Part shown: positions 25,698 through 34,801 of the stretch, piece by piece | Numbering within the stretch: the stretch's first letter is position 1 | How the letters are laid out: each line of letters starts with the position of its first letter | Assembly: GCF_021129155.1 (NCBI RefSeq) | Contig: NZ_JAJOMC010000017.1 | Span: 1-64,000, forward strand | From: Arthrobacter sp. AK04 | Lineage (GTDB): Bacteria; Actinomycetota; Actinomycetes; Actinomycetales; Micrococcaceae | DNA: 64,000 nt | Direction of reading: 5' to 3' | Notes under the pieces: generated by a model | What the model was told of the DNA's origin: nothing | Databases searched by the model: none | Seen by the model: only the letters and a program-made list of their open reading frames with translations | Position numbers and translations under genes: made by a program

Positions 25698-26888
25698 ATG
25701 TCCATTACTGCTGCCGACCTCAACGACCTTCCCTATGCCGACGGCGACTTCTACGCCTTCGAGCAACTGCTGAGCGACAAGGAGCGGGACCGACTGGCGG
25801 AGATCAGGGAATTCCTGGCCCGCGAGGTGCGGCCCATCGCGGTGGACTTCTGGAACCGGGGAGAGTTCCCCATGGAGCTCATCCCGAAGCTCGCTGATAT
25901 CGACCTCGTCAGCCCGGTGCGCCGGCAGGGCCACTCGAACCTGTTCGCCGGCCTGCTCCACGCTGAGGTGACCCGGGCCGATGCTTCCATTGCCACCTTC
26001 ATGGGAGTCCATGACGGACTGTTCACCGGTTCCATTGAAGCTCTGGCTTCGCAGGAGCAAAAGGATGCCTGGCTCCCGGATATCTACAGCATGAAGAAAA
26101 TCGGGGCGTTTGGCCTCACTGAGCCGCTTGGCGGATCGGACGTCGCAGGAGGAACCCGCACTACGGCGCGCAGGGAGGGAGACTCGTGGATCCTGAATGG
26201 GGAAAAGCGCTGGATCGGAAATGCAACGTTCTCCGACTGGGTGGTGGTCTACGCCCGCGATTTGGCCGATGACAAGGTCAAGGGCTTCCTGGTTGATACG
26301 GCACTCGATGGCTTCAGCGCCAGCAAAATCGAGAACAAGATTGCGCTCCGCACTGTCCAGAACGCCGACATCAAGCTGGACAACGTGGTGGTGCCCGACT
26401 TCTTCAAGCTTGCCAACGCCAACAGCTTCCGCGACGTCAACAAGGTCCTGAAGGTCACCCGGCTCGGTGTCGCCTGGCAGGCCGTCGGCCAGCAGCTCGC
26501 TGCCTTCGACGTGGCCCGGCGCTATGCGGTGGAGCGCCACCAGTTTGGGCGGCCGCTGGCTTCCTTCCAGCTGGTGCAAAGCCAGCTGGTCCAGATCCTG
26601 GGTAATGCCGTCAGCTCCATGGGCATGATGGTCCGGCTCTCCCAGCTGGAGGACGCCGGCGAGGCCAAAGACGAGCAGTCCGCCCTGGCCAAGGCGTTCA
26701 CCACTGCCCGGATGCGTGAGAGCGTGGCGATCGGCAGGAGCCTCCTGGGCGGCAACGGCATTGTGACGGACTTTGAGATGGCCAAAATCTTCGCGGATGC
26801 GGAAGCCATCTATTCCTATGAAGGAACGCACGAGATCAATACGCTGGTGACCGGCCGGGCGATCACTGGGATCTCCGCCATCGTCTGA
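25698..26888 (+). CDS. Acyl-CoA dehydrogenase, glutaryl-CoA dehydrogenase-like
   Basis: FAD-dependent dehydrogenase of 396 aa that forms the alpha,beta-double bond of an acyl-CoA, passing electrons to ETF. The FAD/substrate motif GLTEPLGGSDVAGGTRTTA, the RHQFGRPLASFQLVQ segment and the C-terminal YEGTHEINTLVTGRAITG are present, with E375 as the catalytic base. The ending and overall length resemble glutaryl-CoA-dehydrogenase-like members more than the long-chain enzymes, but substrate is not certain. ATG 25698 follows GTGAGGTAACC. It is a single gene behind a palindromic operator and convergent with the M23 peptidase. Confidence 0.87.
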   Translation: MSITAADLNDLPYADGDFYAFEQLLSDKERDRLAEIREFLAREVRPIAVDFWNRGEFPMELIPKLADIDLVSPVRRQGHSNLFAGLLHAEVTRADASIATFMGVHDGLFTGSIEALASQEQKDAWLPDIYSMKKIGAFGLTEPLGGSDVAGGTRTTARREGDSWILNGEKRWIGNATFSDWVVVYARDLADDKVKGFLVDTALDGFSASKIENKIALRTVQNADIKLDNVVVPDFFKLANANSFRDVNKVLKVTRLGVAWQAVGQQLAAFDVARRYAVERHQFGRPLASFQLVQSQLVQILGNAVSSMGMMVRLSQLEDAGEAKDEQSALAKAFTTARMRESVAIGRSLLGGNGIVTDFEMAKIFADAEAIYSYEGTHEINTLVTGRAITGISAIV

Positions 26889-26926
26889 GGCCCGGCCGGG
26901 CGGCATGCTTCCCGGCCTGCTGCCGC

Positions 26927-27487
26927 CTACCTCTCCAGCGGCAGCAGGACCGATGGCCTCAGGTCCATCACGAACTGCAGTGGATCCACGTAGTCTTCCC
27001 CGCGCCGGACGCCCCAGTGGAGGCAGGGTGCGGCAGCGCAGTGCCCCGGGCGCGCCGTCCCGATGACCTGGCCGGCCGCCACGGGGGCGCCGGCGGCCAG
27101 GGTGCTGTCAACCGGTTCGAAGCTGCTCCGCAGCCCATCGCCATGGTCGATGGTGATCACCGGCCGGTCCACCACCACGCCCACGAAGCTGACGGTGCCT
27201 GCCGCCGGGGAGGTGACCGGTGCGCCGTCGGCCGCTGCACCCAGGTCAACGCCCCGGTGGCCGCTGAGCCACGGCTTGGGTGGGGGATTGAAGTCCCGAA
27301 GCACCTGCGGGCGGGGGGCGAGCGGCCATTGCCACGAGGGTGCGGCGGTCTCCGAGAGTCCGGTGGGCGCCGCGTGGTAATCCGCCTGTTGCGCGAAATA
27401 GGCGGGTCCGAACGCCAGGGGCTCGCCCGCCGGGGCCAGCGAGGCCGGCAGCAGGAGAAGGGCCGCGAGCCGCAGTGGTGGTTTCAT
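26927..27487 (-). CDS. Secreted M23-family metallopeptidase-like protein
   Basis: Protein of 186 aa with a signal peptide (MKPPLRLAALLLLPASLAPA) and a LytM/M23 domain expected to cut peptidoglycan cross-links outside the membrane. Zinc ligands H77 and D81 (HRGVD) and H157 (CLHWG) are present. The first histidine of the usual HxH motif is replaced by C155, so activity may differ. Divergent placement next to rpsB is conserved in other Actinobacteria. ATG 27487; the start is supported by the signal peptide. Its stop overlaps a GGCGGCA/TGCCGCC dyad shared with the convergent dehydrogenase. Confidence 0.82.
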   Translation of the reverse strand: MKPPLRLAALLLLPASLAPAGEPLAFGPAYFAQQADYHAAPTGLSETAAPSWQWPLAPRPQVLRDFNPPPKPWLSGHRGVDLGAAADGAPVTSPAAGTVSFVGVVVDRPVITIDHGDGLRSSFEPVDSTLAAGAPVAAGQVIGTARPGHCAAAPCLHWGVRRGEDYVDPLQFVMDLRPSVLLPLER

Positions 27488-27953
27488 GCCACCAGAATGC
27501 TCCTGCTTTGAAGGCGCCGGGAGAGCCCGCCGGGTCTATGTGGACAAGCCCCGTGCCGGCGTCGTTTCCGTCCCCGTTGGTGTCCTCCGGCTGAAGGTGC
27601 CTGTAGTACACTTGGTGGAGCAGTTTGCTGCGCCCTCAATGCTTTCGGTCCGGCGGATATCCCAGTGGTTTTTCCAACGGTATATGCCCGTGTCCGGAAC
27701 GCGTCGGCACATCTCATTCAGGAGTGTGGGGGAGCAACAGCTGACTACGCGCATCCAGCCCTCCAGAAGCGACGCTCCGGCCTCGCCGACGGGGGATCAG
27801 GCCTCCTGCGGTCAGGACCATCGTCCTGATGGGAAGCATGGTGGATGCCAGGAGCACGGCCCAGCCTGGGCCACGCTAATCAACCGTCAACTATTGGCAG
27901 GGTAAGAAGCCTCCGGGCTCTCTCATGAATGACCTGCCGGAAGGAGCGTCGGC
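27488..27953. other. rpsB upstream region, no gene seen
   Basis: A 466-bp divergent region between the M23 peptidase and rpsB. No open frame on either strand has a domain or plausible ribosome-binding site. A TACACT box at 27607-27612 could be the rpsB -10 element, which would give a leader of about 340 nt; TATATG at 27681-27686 is another weak candidate. I see no structure I can assign to a known ribosomal-protein leader. Confidence 0.5.
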
Positions 27954-28832
27954 ATGCCCGTCGTAACCATGCGCCAGCTGCTTGACAGCGGCGTCCACTT
28001 TGGACACCAGACCCGCCGTTGGAACCCGAAGATGAAGCGCTTCATCTTCACCGAGCGCAACGGCATCTACATCATCGACCTTCAGCAGTCGCTGTCCTAC
28101 ATCGACCGCGCCTACGAGTTCGTGAAGGCCACCGTTGCACACGGCGGCACCGTACTCTTCGTCGGCACCAAGAAGCAGGCCCAGGAAGCAATTGCCGAGC
28201 AGGCAACCCGCGTTGGCCAGCCGTACGTGAACCAGCGTTGGCTCGGCGGTATGCTGACCAACTTCCAGACGGTCGCCAAGCGCATCCAGCGCATGAAGGA
28301 ACTCGAAGAGATCGACTTCGACGACGTCGCCGGTTCCGCGTACACCAAGAAGGAACTGCTGCTCCTCAAGCGCGAGCTGACCAAGCTCGAGTCCAACCTC
28401 GGCGGTATCCGCAACCTGACCAAGGCACCTTCCGTGCTCTGGATCGTGGACACCAAGAAGGAACACCTCGCCGTTGACGAGGCCAAGAAGCTGAACATCC
28501 CGGTTGTGGCCATCCTGGACACCAACTGCGATCCTGACGAAGTCGACTTCCCGATCCCGGGCAACGACGACGCCATCCGCTCCGTGAACCTCCTCACCCG
28601 CGTTGTTGCAGACGCCGTTGCCGAGGGCCTCATCGCCCGCAACAACCGCGGCACGGGCGCTGCCGAAGCTCCGGAAGAGCCCCTGGCTGAATGGGAGCGC
28701 GAGCTCCTCGAAGGCAGCAAGGCTGAAGAAGCAGCTGCTGCTGCCCCGGCTGAAGAAGCTGCCGCCCCGGCCGCTGCTGAAGCTGCTGCTCCTGCCGAGG
28801 AAGCTGCTGCTTCCTCCGAAGAAGCCAAGTAA
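27954..28832 (+). CDS. rpsB: 30S ribosomal protein S2
   Basis: Ribosomal protein S2 of 292 aa: it opens with [24 protein letters not shown] and contains [22 protein letters not shown] and the [11 protein letters not shown] segment, all S2 hallmarks. The C-terminal ~55 residues are an Ala/Glu-rich extension (repeats of EEAAA type) as seen in many Actinobacteria. ATG 27954 follows GGAAGGAGCGTCGGC. It is first in the rpsB-tsf pair, with strong hairpins before tsf. Confidence 0.97.
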   Translation: MPVVTMRQLLDSGVHFGHQTRRWNPKMKRFIFTERNGIYIIDLQQSLSYIDRAYEFVKATVAHGGTVLFVGTKKQAQEAIAEQATRVGQPYVNQRWLGGMLTNFQTVAKRIQRMKELEEIDFDDVAGSAYTKKELLLLKRELTKLESNLGGIRNLTKAPSVLWIVDTKKEHLAVDEAKKLNIPVVAILDTNCDPDEVDFPIPGNDDAIRSVNLLTRVVADAVAEGLIARNNRGTGAAEAPEEPLAEWERELLEGSKAEEAAAAAPAEEAAAPAAAEAAAPAEEAAASSEEAK

Positions 28833-28850
28833 CACAAGTACATCCGGATT

Positions 28851-28920
28851 TCCGGCGCTGCCTGCAGCGCCGGAGCTGCTGACAGGATGGCGGCCCACCC
28901 GTGGGCTGCCGTCCTGTCAG
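28851..28920 (+). other. Two adjacent strong hairpins between rpsB and tsf
   Basis: Hairpin 1 pairs 28851-28861 with 28864-28874 (11 bp, GC-rich). Hairpin 2 pairs 28879-28898 with 28901-28920 (20 positions, two of them G-U wobbles). Neither is followed by a T run. They could act as a partial terminator, a processing site or a stabiliser that separates S2 from EF-Ts expression. Confidence 0.8.
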
Positions 28921-28959
28921 TCCGTACACCACAACACATTTCTAGACAGAGGGGTTCAC

Positions 28960-29796
28960 ATGGCGAACTACACTGCCGCGGACATCAAGGCCCTGCGCGA
29001 GCGCACCGGCGCCGGCATGATGGACGTCAAGAAGGCTCTTGACGAGGCCAACGGTGACGCCGAGAAGGCCATCGAAATCATCCGCATCAAGGGCCTCAAG
29101 GGCGCTACCAAGCGTGAAGGCCGCTCCACCGCCGAAGGCCTGGTGGCCGCCAAGGTCAGCAACGGCGTCGGCGTCATGATCGAAGTCAACTGCGAGACCG
29201 ACTTCGTTGCCAAGGCTGACAAGTTCATCCAGCTGGCCGACAAGGTCCTGGCCGTTGCCATCGAGTCCGGCGCTGCCGACCTCGAGACCCTGCTCGCCAC
29301 CGATGTAGACGGCAAGCCCCTCTCCGAGGTCGTCGTCGAAGAAGGCGCCATCCTGGGCGAAAAGGTTGTTGTCCGCCGCATCTCCCGCATCGAGGGCGCA
29401 ACGGTTGACGCTTACCTGCACAAGACTTCCAAGGACCTCCCGGCCCAGGTTGGCGTGCTGTTCGCTGTTGACGGTGAAGGCGAAGCCGCTGCCACCGCAG
29501 CCCACGACGTCGCAGTCCACATCGCTGCCATGGCTCCGAACTACCTGACCCGCGAGGACGTCCCGTCCGACCTGGTCGAGTCCGAGCGCCGCATCGCCGA
29601 AGAGACCGCCAAGGCCGAGGGCAAGCCCGAGGCTGCGCTCACCAAGATCGTGGAAGGCCGCGTTACCGGCTTCTACAAGGGTGAGGTCCTGGTTGACCAG
29701 GCATTCGCGAAGGACGCCAAGAAGTCCGTGGCGCAGGTCCTCTCAGAGGCCGGTGTCAAGGGAACCGCGTTCACGCGTTTCCGCGTCGGCTCCTAG
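28960..29796 (+). CDS. tsf: Elongation factor Ts
   Basis: EF-Ts of 278 aa, the nucleotide exchange factor for EF-Tu. The N-terminal UBA-like domain ([20 protein letters not shown]) and the signature [10 protein letters not shown] are present, and length is normal. ATG 28960 follows AGAGGGGTTCAC. It is the second gene after rpsB, separated by 127 bp containing two large hairpins, and is closed by an intrinsic terminator at 29807-29839. Confidence 0.97.
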   Translation: MANYTAADIKALRERTGAGMMDVKKALDEANGDAEKAIEIIRIKGLKGATKREGRSTAEGLVAAKVSNGVGVMIEVNCETDFVAKADKFIQLADKVLAVAIESGAADLETLLATDVDGKPLSEVVVEEGAILGEKVVVRRISRIEGATVDAYLHKTSKDLPAQVGVLFAVDGEGEAAATAAHDVAVHIAAMAPNYLTREDVPSDLVESERRIAEETAKAEGKPEAALTKIVEGRVTGFYKGEVLVDQAFAKDAKKSVAQVLSEAGVKGTAFTRFRVGS

Positions 29797-29806
29797 TCGA
29801 AACTGC

Positions 29807-29839
29807 AAGGGGGTGGCCACTTCGGTGGCCGCCCCTTTT
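29807..29839 (+). terminator. Rho-independent terminator after tsf
   Basis: Arms 29807-29820 and 29825-29837 pair (AAGGGG...GGCCAC with GTGGCC...CCCCTT) around a TTCG tetraloop and end in TTTT. It ends the rpsB-tsf unit and separates it from pyrH. Confidence 0.85.
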
Positions 29840-29936
29840 GCATGCGCGGGGGAGGCCCCCTGTGGGAGAGGCCCGTATAGGACCTTTGGCCGCGCAGCAG
29901 GATAACCTTTTTAGAGTCCACCAACGGGAAGGCATC

Positions 29937-30674
29937 ATGGAAGCCGTCAACACTGTAATCCAGCCAGAGAAAAGCCGACGCCGGGTCCTCTTGAAGCTCT
30001 CGGGTGAAGTCTTCGGCGGCGGAAAGCTGGGCGTTGACCCTGAGACCGTCCGCGACGTCGCCAAGCAGATCGCTGCAGCCGTTCCCCAGGTGGAGGTGGC
30101 CATCGTCGTCGGCGGCGGCAACTTCTTCCGCGGTGCGGAGCTTTCCCAGAGCGGCATGGACCGTTCCCGTGCTGACTACATGGGCATGCTCGGCACCGTG
30201 ATGAACTGCCTTGCCCTGCAGGACTTCCTGGAGCAGGCCGGCGTCGAAACCCGGGTCCAGAGCGCCATCACCATGGGCCAGGTCGCCGAGGCCTACATCC
30301 CCCGCCGTGCCATCCGCCACATGGAAAAGGGCCGCGTGGTCATCTTCGGTGCCGGCGCGGGCCTGCCGTACTTCTCCACCGACACCGTCGCCGCCCAGCG
30401 GGCCCTCGAGGTCCACGCCGACGTGGTCCTCATGGCCAAGAGCGGCGTGGACGCCGTTTACACTGCCGACCCCAAGAAGGACCCCACCGCCGAGCGGCTG
30501 GAAACCCTCAGCTACGACGACGCCCTCCGCCGTGACATCCGCGTCATGGACCAGACCGCCATGACCATGTGCAAGGACAACGACCTTTCCATGGTGGTCT
30601 TCGGCATGGAAGGCGAAGGCAACGTCACCAGGGCCATCCTCGGCGAAAAGCTGGGCACGCTGGTCACCGCCTAG
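29937..30674 (+). CDS. pyrH: UMP kinase
   Basis: Hexameric bacterial UMP kinase of 245 aa, converting UMP to UDP. It belongs to the amino-acid-kinase fold: [11 protein letters not shown] at the start, [29 protein letters not shown] and [20 protein letters not shown] are present. ATG 29937 follows GGGAAGG (29926-29932); the frame upstream is open but featureless. It starts the pyrH-frr-cdsA group after the tsf terminator. Confidence 0.96.
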   Translation: MEAVNTVIQPEKSRRRVLLKLSGEVFGGGKLGVDPETVRDVAKQIAAAVPQVEVAIVVGGGNFFRGAELSQSGMDRSRADYMGMLGTVMNCLALQDFLEQAGVETRVQSAITMGQVAEAYIPRRAIRHMEKGRVVIFGAGAGLPYFSTDTVAAQRALEVHADVVLMAKSGVDAVYTADPKKDPTAERLETLSYDDALRRDIRVMDQTAMTMCKDNDLSMVVFGMEGEGNVTRAILGEKLGTLVTA

Positions 30675-30801
30675 CTCCGGCTAGGATGATTTCAGGACTG
30701 TTCCGTCCCTGCCCCCGCGGGCGGGGACGGGCCAGCATCAAAGAACCACGATTGTGCATGGACCCGGCGCCCCGGACTGCACCAGAATCTGAGGAGAGAC
30801 C

Positions 30802-31359
30802 GTGATCGAAGAAACCTTGCTCGAAGCCGAAGAAAAGATGGACAAGGCCGTAGAGGTAGCCAAGGAAGACTTCGCTTCCGTCCGCACCGGGCGTGCCAAC
30901 CCGGGCCTGTACAACAAGGTCCTGGTGGAGTACTACGGTTCCCCCACCCCGCTGCAGCAGCTCGCCTCGTTCGCCATTCCGGACGCCCGCACCATCCTCA
31001 TCACGCCCTTCGACAAGACGGCGCTGCGCGACATTGAGCGTGCGCTCAGTGATTCCGAGGTCGGTGCCAACCCGTCCAATGACGGCAACGTCATCCGGAT
31101 CACCATCCCCGAACTGACGAAGGAACGCCGCAAGGAGTACGTCAAGATCGTTAAGACCAAGGGCGAGGACGCCAAGGTCTCCATCCGCAACATCCGCCGC
31201 AAGGCCAAGGAGACCCTGGACCGCCTGGTCAAGGACGGCGAAGCCGGTGAAGACGAAGGCACCCGGGCCGAAAAGGAACTGGACAGCCTCACGAAGGCGC
31301 ATGTGGACGGCATCGATGAGCTGCTCAAGCGCAAGGAAGCAGAGCTGCTCGAAGTCTGA
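30802..31359 (+). CDS. frr: Ribosome recycling factor
   Basis: Ribosome recycling factor of 185 aa, which with EF-G dissociates post-termination ribosomes. The three-helix-bundle signature sequences [35 protein letters not shown] and [15 protein letters not shown] are present. The GTG start follows GAGGAGAGACC. Its stop overlaps the cdsA start codon (TGATG), so the pair is translationally coupled. Confidence 0.97.
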   Translation: MIEETLLEAEEKMDKAVEVAKEDFASVRTGRANPGLYNKVLVEYYGSPTPLQQLASFAIPDARTILITPFDKTALRDIERALSDSEVGANPSNDGNVIRITIPELTKERRKEYVKIVKTKGEDAKVSIRNIRRKAKETLDRLVKDGEAGEDEGTRAEKELDSLTKAHVDGIDELLKRKEAELLEV

Positions 31360-32282
31360 TGGGCCAGGCAGATCAGGCCCCGGCACCCAGGGCGCGCACG
31401 CGGGGGAAGCAGCCCAGGAGCAACCCGACGCCGAAGGCAGGGAGGAACCTTCCGGCCGCCGTCGTGGTGGGCCTGGCCATGCTGTTCGCCGTGCTGGGCG
31501 GACTGCTGCTGCTCCCGCTCGCCTTCGTTGCTGTAACCACGTCGTTCGCCATTTTCGGCGTCTGGGAAATCTACCGCGCCCTGGAGGCTAACGGCACCAG
31601 GATGCCCATCATTCCGGTCATGACCGGTACCGTGGCCATGCCGTTCGCCGCCTACCTCGGAGGCATCGAGAGCCTCCTGTTCGCGATGCTGCTGAGCTCC
31701 GTGGCCGTACTCCTGTGGCGGTCCATCGAAAGTGCGGCCGGTTCAGCCAACAGCATCTTCGCCGGCGTCTTTGCGCTCGGCTGGGTGCCGTTCTTCATCA
31801 GCTTTGCGGTCCTGCCGCTGCACGCGGCCGGCGGTGCAACGCCGCTGGGCCTCTGGCCGGGCGGAACGGTTCCCGACGGTGCGTGGCAGGTGGCCGTGAT
31901 GCTCCTGCTGGTGGTTTCCAACGACACCTTCGGATATCTGGTGGGGGCGTCCCTCGGCAAGCACCCCATGGCCCCCAAGATCAGTCCCAAAAAGTCCTGG
32001 GAGGGATTCGCCGGCTCCATCGGCGGCGCCATGCTGATTGGCATCCTGGCCTGCCTTTTCGTGCTGGACAAGCCCTGGTGGGTGGGTGCGGTGCTGGCGG
32101 TTGGCCTGGTTGCGGCATCCACCGCCGGTGACCTGGCAGAGTCCATGGTCAAGCGCGAACTGGGCATCAAGGACATGAGCAGCATCCTGCCCGGGCACGG
32201 GGGAGTCATGGACAGGCTCGACTCAATCGTGTTCGCGTCCCCGGCCGCGTTCATCCTGTACGGACTGGTGTCCGGCGCCTGA
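31359..32282 (+). CDS. cdsA: Phosphatidate cytidylyltransferase
   Basis: Membrane enzyme of 307 aa that makes CDP-diacylglycerol from phosphatidate and CTP, the precursor for phospholipids. A basic cytosolic N terminus (~30 aa) is followed by about eight membrane helices. The CDS signature lies in the C-terminal quarter: SPKKSWEGFAGSIGG and GDLAESMVKRELGIKDMS...LPGHGGVMDRLDS. ATG 31359 overlaps the frr stop. The product feeds the CDP-alcohol transferase encoded at 22.2 kb. Confidence 0.95.
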   Translation: MGQADQAPAPRARTRGKQPRSNPTPKAGRNLPAAVVVGLAMLFAVLGGLLLLPLAFVAVTTSFAIFGVWEIYRALEANGTRMPIIPVMTGTVAMPFAAYLGGIESLLFAMLLSSVAVLLWRSIESAAGSANSIFAGVFALGWVPFFISFAVLPLHAAGGATPLGLWPGGTVPDGAWQVAVMLLLVVSNDTFGYLVGASLGKHPMAPKISPKKSWEGFAGSIGGAMLIGILACLFVLDKPWWVGAVLAVGLVAASTAGDLAESMVKRELGIKDMSSILPGHGGVMDRLDSIVFASPAAFILYGLVSGA

Positions 32283-32369
32283 GACAAACCCTGCCGGATC
32301 CACTGAGGACCCCGGCACAAATAAGCTGGTGCAGAAGCACTCCGGCTGAAGAGCATTGAAGGAAGCAAA

Positions 32370-32954
32370 GTGGCATTGGACATTCATCGGCAGATCCCTG
32401 CGTCCTTTGAGCGCGTGCAGCGCGGTGAGTACGGCTACAACGCCAAACAGGTGGACCAGTTCCTGCAGCAGGCGCGGGTATCACTGGAAAACCCGGAATC
32501 AGCGCCGCAGCCCATCAAGAGCGCGGACGTGAGGGCCGTTTCCTTCGACCCTGTGAAAGGCGGGTATTCCGCCGCCATCGTGGACGCCGCACTGGACCGG
32601 CTCGAGGATGCCTTCGCGCGCCGGGAACGGGATGAGCTGATCGCTGCCCGCGGCGAAGAAGCTTGGCTCCGCGAGATCGGACACCTCTCGGGCATCCTGC
32701 GCGGCCGCCTGCATCGGCCGGACGGCGACCGCTTCCGCCGCCCCGCCAAGAAAAAGGTCCGCAGCTACAACACGGCCGACGTCGACAGGCTGTGCCGCGA
32801 ACTGATCGCCTACCTTGAGCAGGACAAGCCGCTCAGCGTGGACAGCGTCCGCCGGGCGGTCTTCCGCCCTGCCGCGGGCCGGGACGGGTACGAGGAAGCC
32901 CAGGTGGACGCCTTCCTGGACCGGGTGATCGAGCTGATGGCTGCCATCGACTGA
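32370..32954 (+). CDS. DivIVA-repeat protein
   Basis: Protein of 194 aa made of four short DivIVA-type repeats: GEYGYNAKQVDQFLQQA, VKGGYSAAIVDAALDRLEDAF, SYNTADVDRLCREL and GRDGYEEAQVDAFLDRVIELM. Unlike full DivIVA/Wag31 it lacks a long coiled coil. Such proteins sit next to cdsA in many Micrococcaceae; a link to polar or septal envelope growth is plausible but unproven. GTG 32370 follows GAAGGAAGCAAA. It converges with the symporter gene, whose stop is 22 bp away. Confidence 0.85.
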   Translation: MALDIHRQIPASFERVQRGEYGYNAKQVDQFLQQARVSLENPESAPQPIKSADVRAVSFDPVKGGYSAAIVDAALDRLEDAFARRERDELIAARGEEAWLREIGHLSGILRGRLHRPDGDRFRRPAKKKVRSYNTADVDRLCRELIAYLEQDKPLSVDSVRRAVFRPAAGRDGYEEAQVDAFLDRVIELMAAID

Positions 32955-32976
32955 TCCTGCCGGCCCCGGCTGCGGC

Positions 32977-34443
32977 TCACCGTTCGGTGGCGAGCGGCCG
33001 CTCGGGGGTGTGCAGCCGGGTCATCACTTTCGACATGGTTTTCGGGATCCGCTGCGACGTTGCGCGGGAGACGGTGACCATCACCGCAAAAGCCGCGGGA
33101 ACCGTCCAGGCTGCCGGCTGGGCGAGCCAGCCGGGCGTGCTGGCCGCCCCGGCCAGGGCTCCGGTGATCATTGCCCCGCCGCACAGAACTGCGCCGGTCA
33201 GCATGCCGGCGATCGCGCCGGCGTCGGTAAGCCCGCGCCACCAGATGCCCAGCAGCAGCACCGGGCAGACGGTGGACGCTGTGAACGCAAAGACCAGCCC
33301 GACGCTCCCTGCGAGGGCGAACGAGTCCGTCATGAAGGCAAAGCCCAGCGGCACGACAGCGGAAATGACTGCCGCCAGCCGGAAGCTGCCCACGCCCGCC
33401 CCCAGGACGTCCTGGCTGATCACGCCGGCGAGGGAAACCACCAGCCCCGACGTCGTGGACAGGAACGCGGCGAAGGCTCCCGCCACCACCAGTGCGGACA
33501 ACAGGTCGCCTGCCGTTCCGCCCACCAGTTCCCCCGGGAGCAGCAGCACCATGGCGTCCGCCTGGCCTGCGGTGGCAAGGCCGGGGGCGAACATCCGTCC
33601 CACCAGCCCGTAAGCGGTAGGGAACAGGTAGAACACGGACAGCAGCCCCAGGACGATCAGCGTGGTGCGGCGGGCGGACTGCCCGTCCGGGTTGGTGTAG
33701 AAACGCACCAGGACGTGCGGCAGGCCAAGGGTGCCGAACAGCAGGGCCACCAGGAGTGAGACGTTCTGGTAGAGGCCGGCAGGCGGCGCCCCTGTGGGAT
33801 TGGCCGACGGCGGTGCAAGCGCGGCGGTGCCGTTCCCGGCAAGGACAAAGACGATGAACAGGATGGGCACGGCCAGCGCCGTGAGTTTCAGCCAGTACTG
33901 GAACGCCTGGACGAACGTGATGGAGCGCATGCCGCCCGCCACCACGGTAAGGCAGACCACGATCACCACCGCCACCGAGCCCACCCAGGACGGCAGGCCC
34001 GTGGTGATGCGGATGGTGAGGGCGGCACCATGCAGCTGCGGCACGATATACAGCCAGCCCACCAGCACCACCACCAGGCTGGTCACTTTGCGTACCGGCA
34101 GGGAGTCGAGCCTTGCCTCGGTGAAATCGGGAATGGTGTAGGCCCCGGACCGCCGCAGCGGCGCCGCGACGAACAACAGCAGCATCAGGTATCCGGCCGT
34201 GTACCCGACGGGAAACCAGAGCGCATCCGTTCCGGACAGCAGGATCAGGCCCGCTACGCCCAGGAAGCTCGCGGCGGAAAGGTACTCGCCGCCGATGGCC
34301 GAGGCGTTCCACCACGGCCTGACCGTCCGGGAAGCAACATAGAAGTCACCCGTGGTCCTTGAAATCCGCAAACCGTAGAAACCGATGACTGCGGTGGCAA
34401 CCGACACTCCCACCAGGGCGGTTATGGCCACGCCCGGGTTCAC
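32977..34443 (-). CDS. Sodium:solute symporter (SSS family), copy A
   Basis: Membrane symporter of 488 aa with about 13 helices. The SSS signature region is clear: DFYVASRTVRPWWNASAIGGEYLSAASFLGVAGLI, then LFGTLGLPHVLVRFYTNPDG and YGLVGRMF. It resembles the acetate/monocarboxylate symporter branch. GTG 34443 is chosen because GAGGGTGCC precedes it and the first helix begins immediately. It is the last gene of a leftward histidine kinase-response regulator-small membrane protein-symporter unit, 7 nt after the small protein gene. A second SSS gene lies on the other side of the same divergent region. Confidence 0.9.
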   Translation of the reverse strand: MNPGVAITALVGVSVATAVIGFYGLRISRTTGDFYVASRTVRPWWNASAIGGEYLSAASFLGVAGLILLSGTDALWFPVGYTAGYLMLLLFVAAPLRRSGAYTIPDFTEARLDSLPVRKVTSLVVVLVGWLYIVPQLHGAALTIRITTGLPSWVGSVAVVIVVCLTVVAGGMRSITFVQAFQYWLKLTALAVPILFIVFVLAGNGTAALAPPSANPTGAPPAGLYQNVSLLVALLFGTLGLPHVLVRFYTNPDGQSARRTTLIVLGLLSVFYLFPTAYGLVGRMFAPGLATAGQADAMVLLLPGELVGGTAGDLLSALVVAGAFAAFLSTTSGLVVSLAGVISQDVLGAGVGSFRLAAVISAVVPLGFAFMTDSFALAGSVGLVFAFTASTVCPVLLLGIWWRGLTDAGAIAGMLTGAVLCGGAMITGALAGAASTPGWLAQPAAWTVPAAFAVMVTVSRATSQRIPKTMSKVMTRLHTPERPLATER

Positions 34444-34450
34444 GGCACCC

Positions 34451-34801
34451 TCACTGGTCCTCTGCCAGGTCCCGGTAGCGCGCCTCGTTCCGCGCCGCCG
34501 TCCGGATGTACAGCCAGGCACTGAGCCCGATGAGCGGATAGATGCCGGCTCCCAGCAGCAGCCAGTCGAACGGGATGCCCGCCACCCGGGTTTCCGCCAA
34601 GCCGGGAACCGCCGCGAGCAGCAGGGGAAAGGCGCCAAGGATCAGCAGGAAGCCTGCGGCCACCACCAGGGCCAGCCGCAGCTGGGACCTGATCAGGGAC
34701 CTGACGAACACCTGGCCCACTTCGGAGTCCTGCGCGGCCTCCCTTGTCTCCTTTGCCGGACGCGCCGCAGTCCTCGGAGCCGTCACCCGCACCCTGGTCA
34801 T
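34451..34801 (-). CDS. Small two-helix membrane protein, DUF485-like
   Basis: Protein of 116 aa with a charged N terminus, FVRSLIRSQLRLALVVAAG leading into a first helix (about 43-66) and a second helix (about 76-98). Two helices plus an N-terminal cytosolic segment directly before an SSS symporter is the arrangement of DUF485 partner proteins, and the divergent symporter has one too, although sequence similarity between the two is low. Its ATG overlaps the response-regulator stop (ATGA) and its stop lies 7 nt before the symporter GTG. Confidence 0.75.
   Translation of the reverse strand: MTRVRVTAPRTAARPAKETREAAQDSEVGQVFVRSLIRSQLRLALVVAAGFLLILGAFPLLLAAVPGLAETRVAGIPFDWLLLGAGIYPLIGLSAWLYIRTAARNEARYRDLAEDQ

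Noticed and set aside
27486..27905. A plus-strand frame upstream of rpsB
   Set aside because: Composition is non-coding in character, no domain or ribosome-binding site, and the interval is the expected rpsB promoter/leader region.
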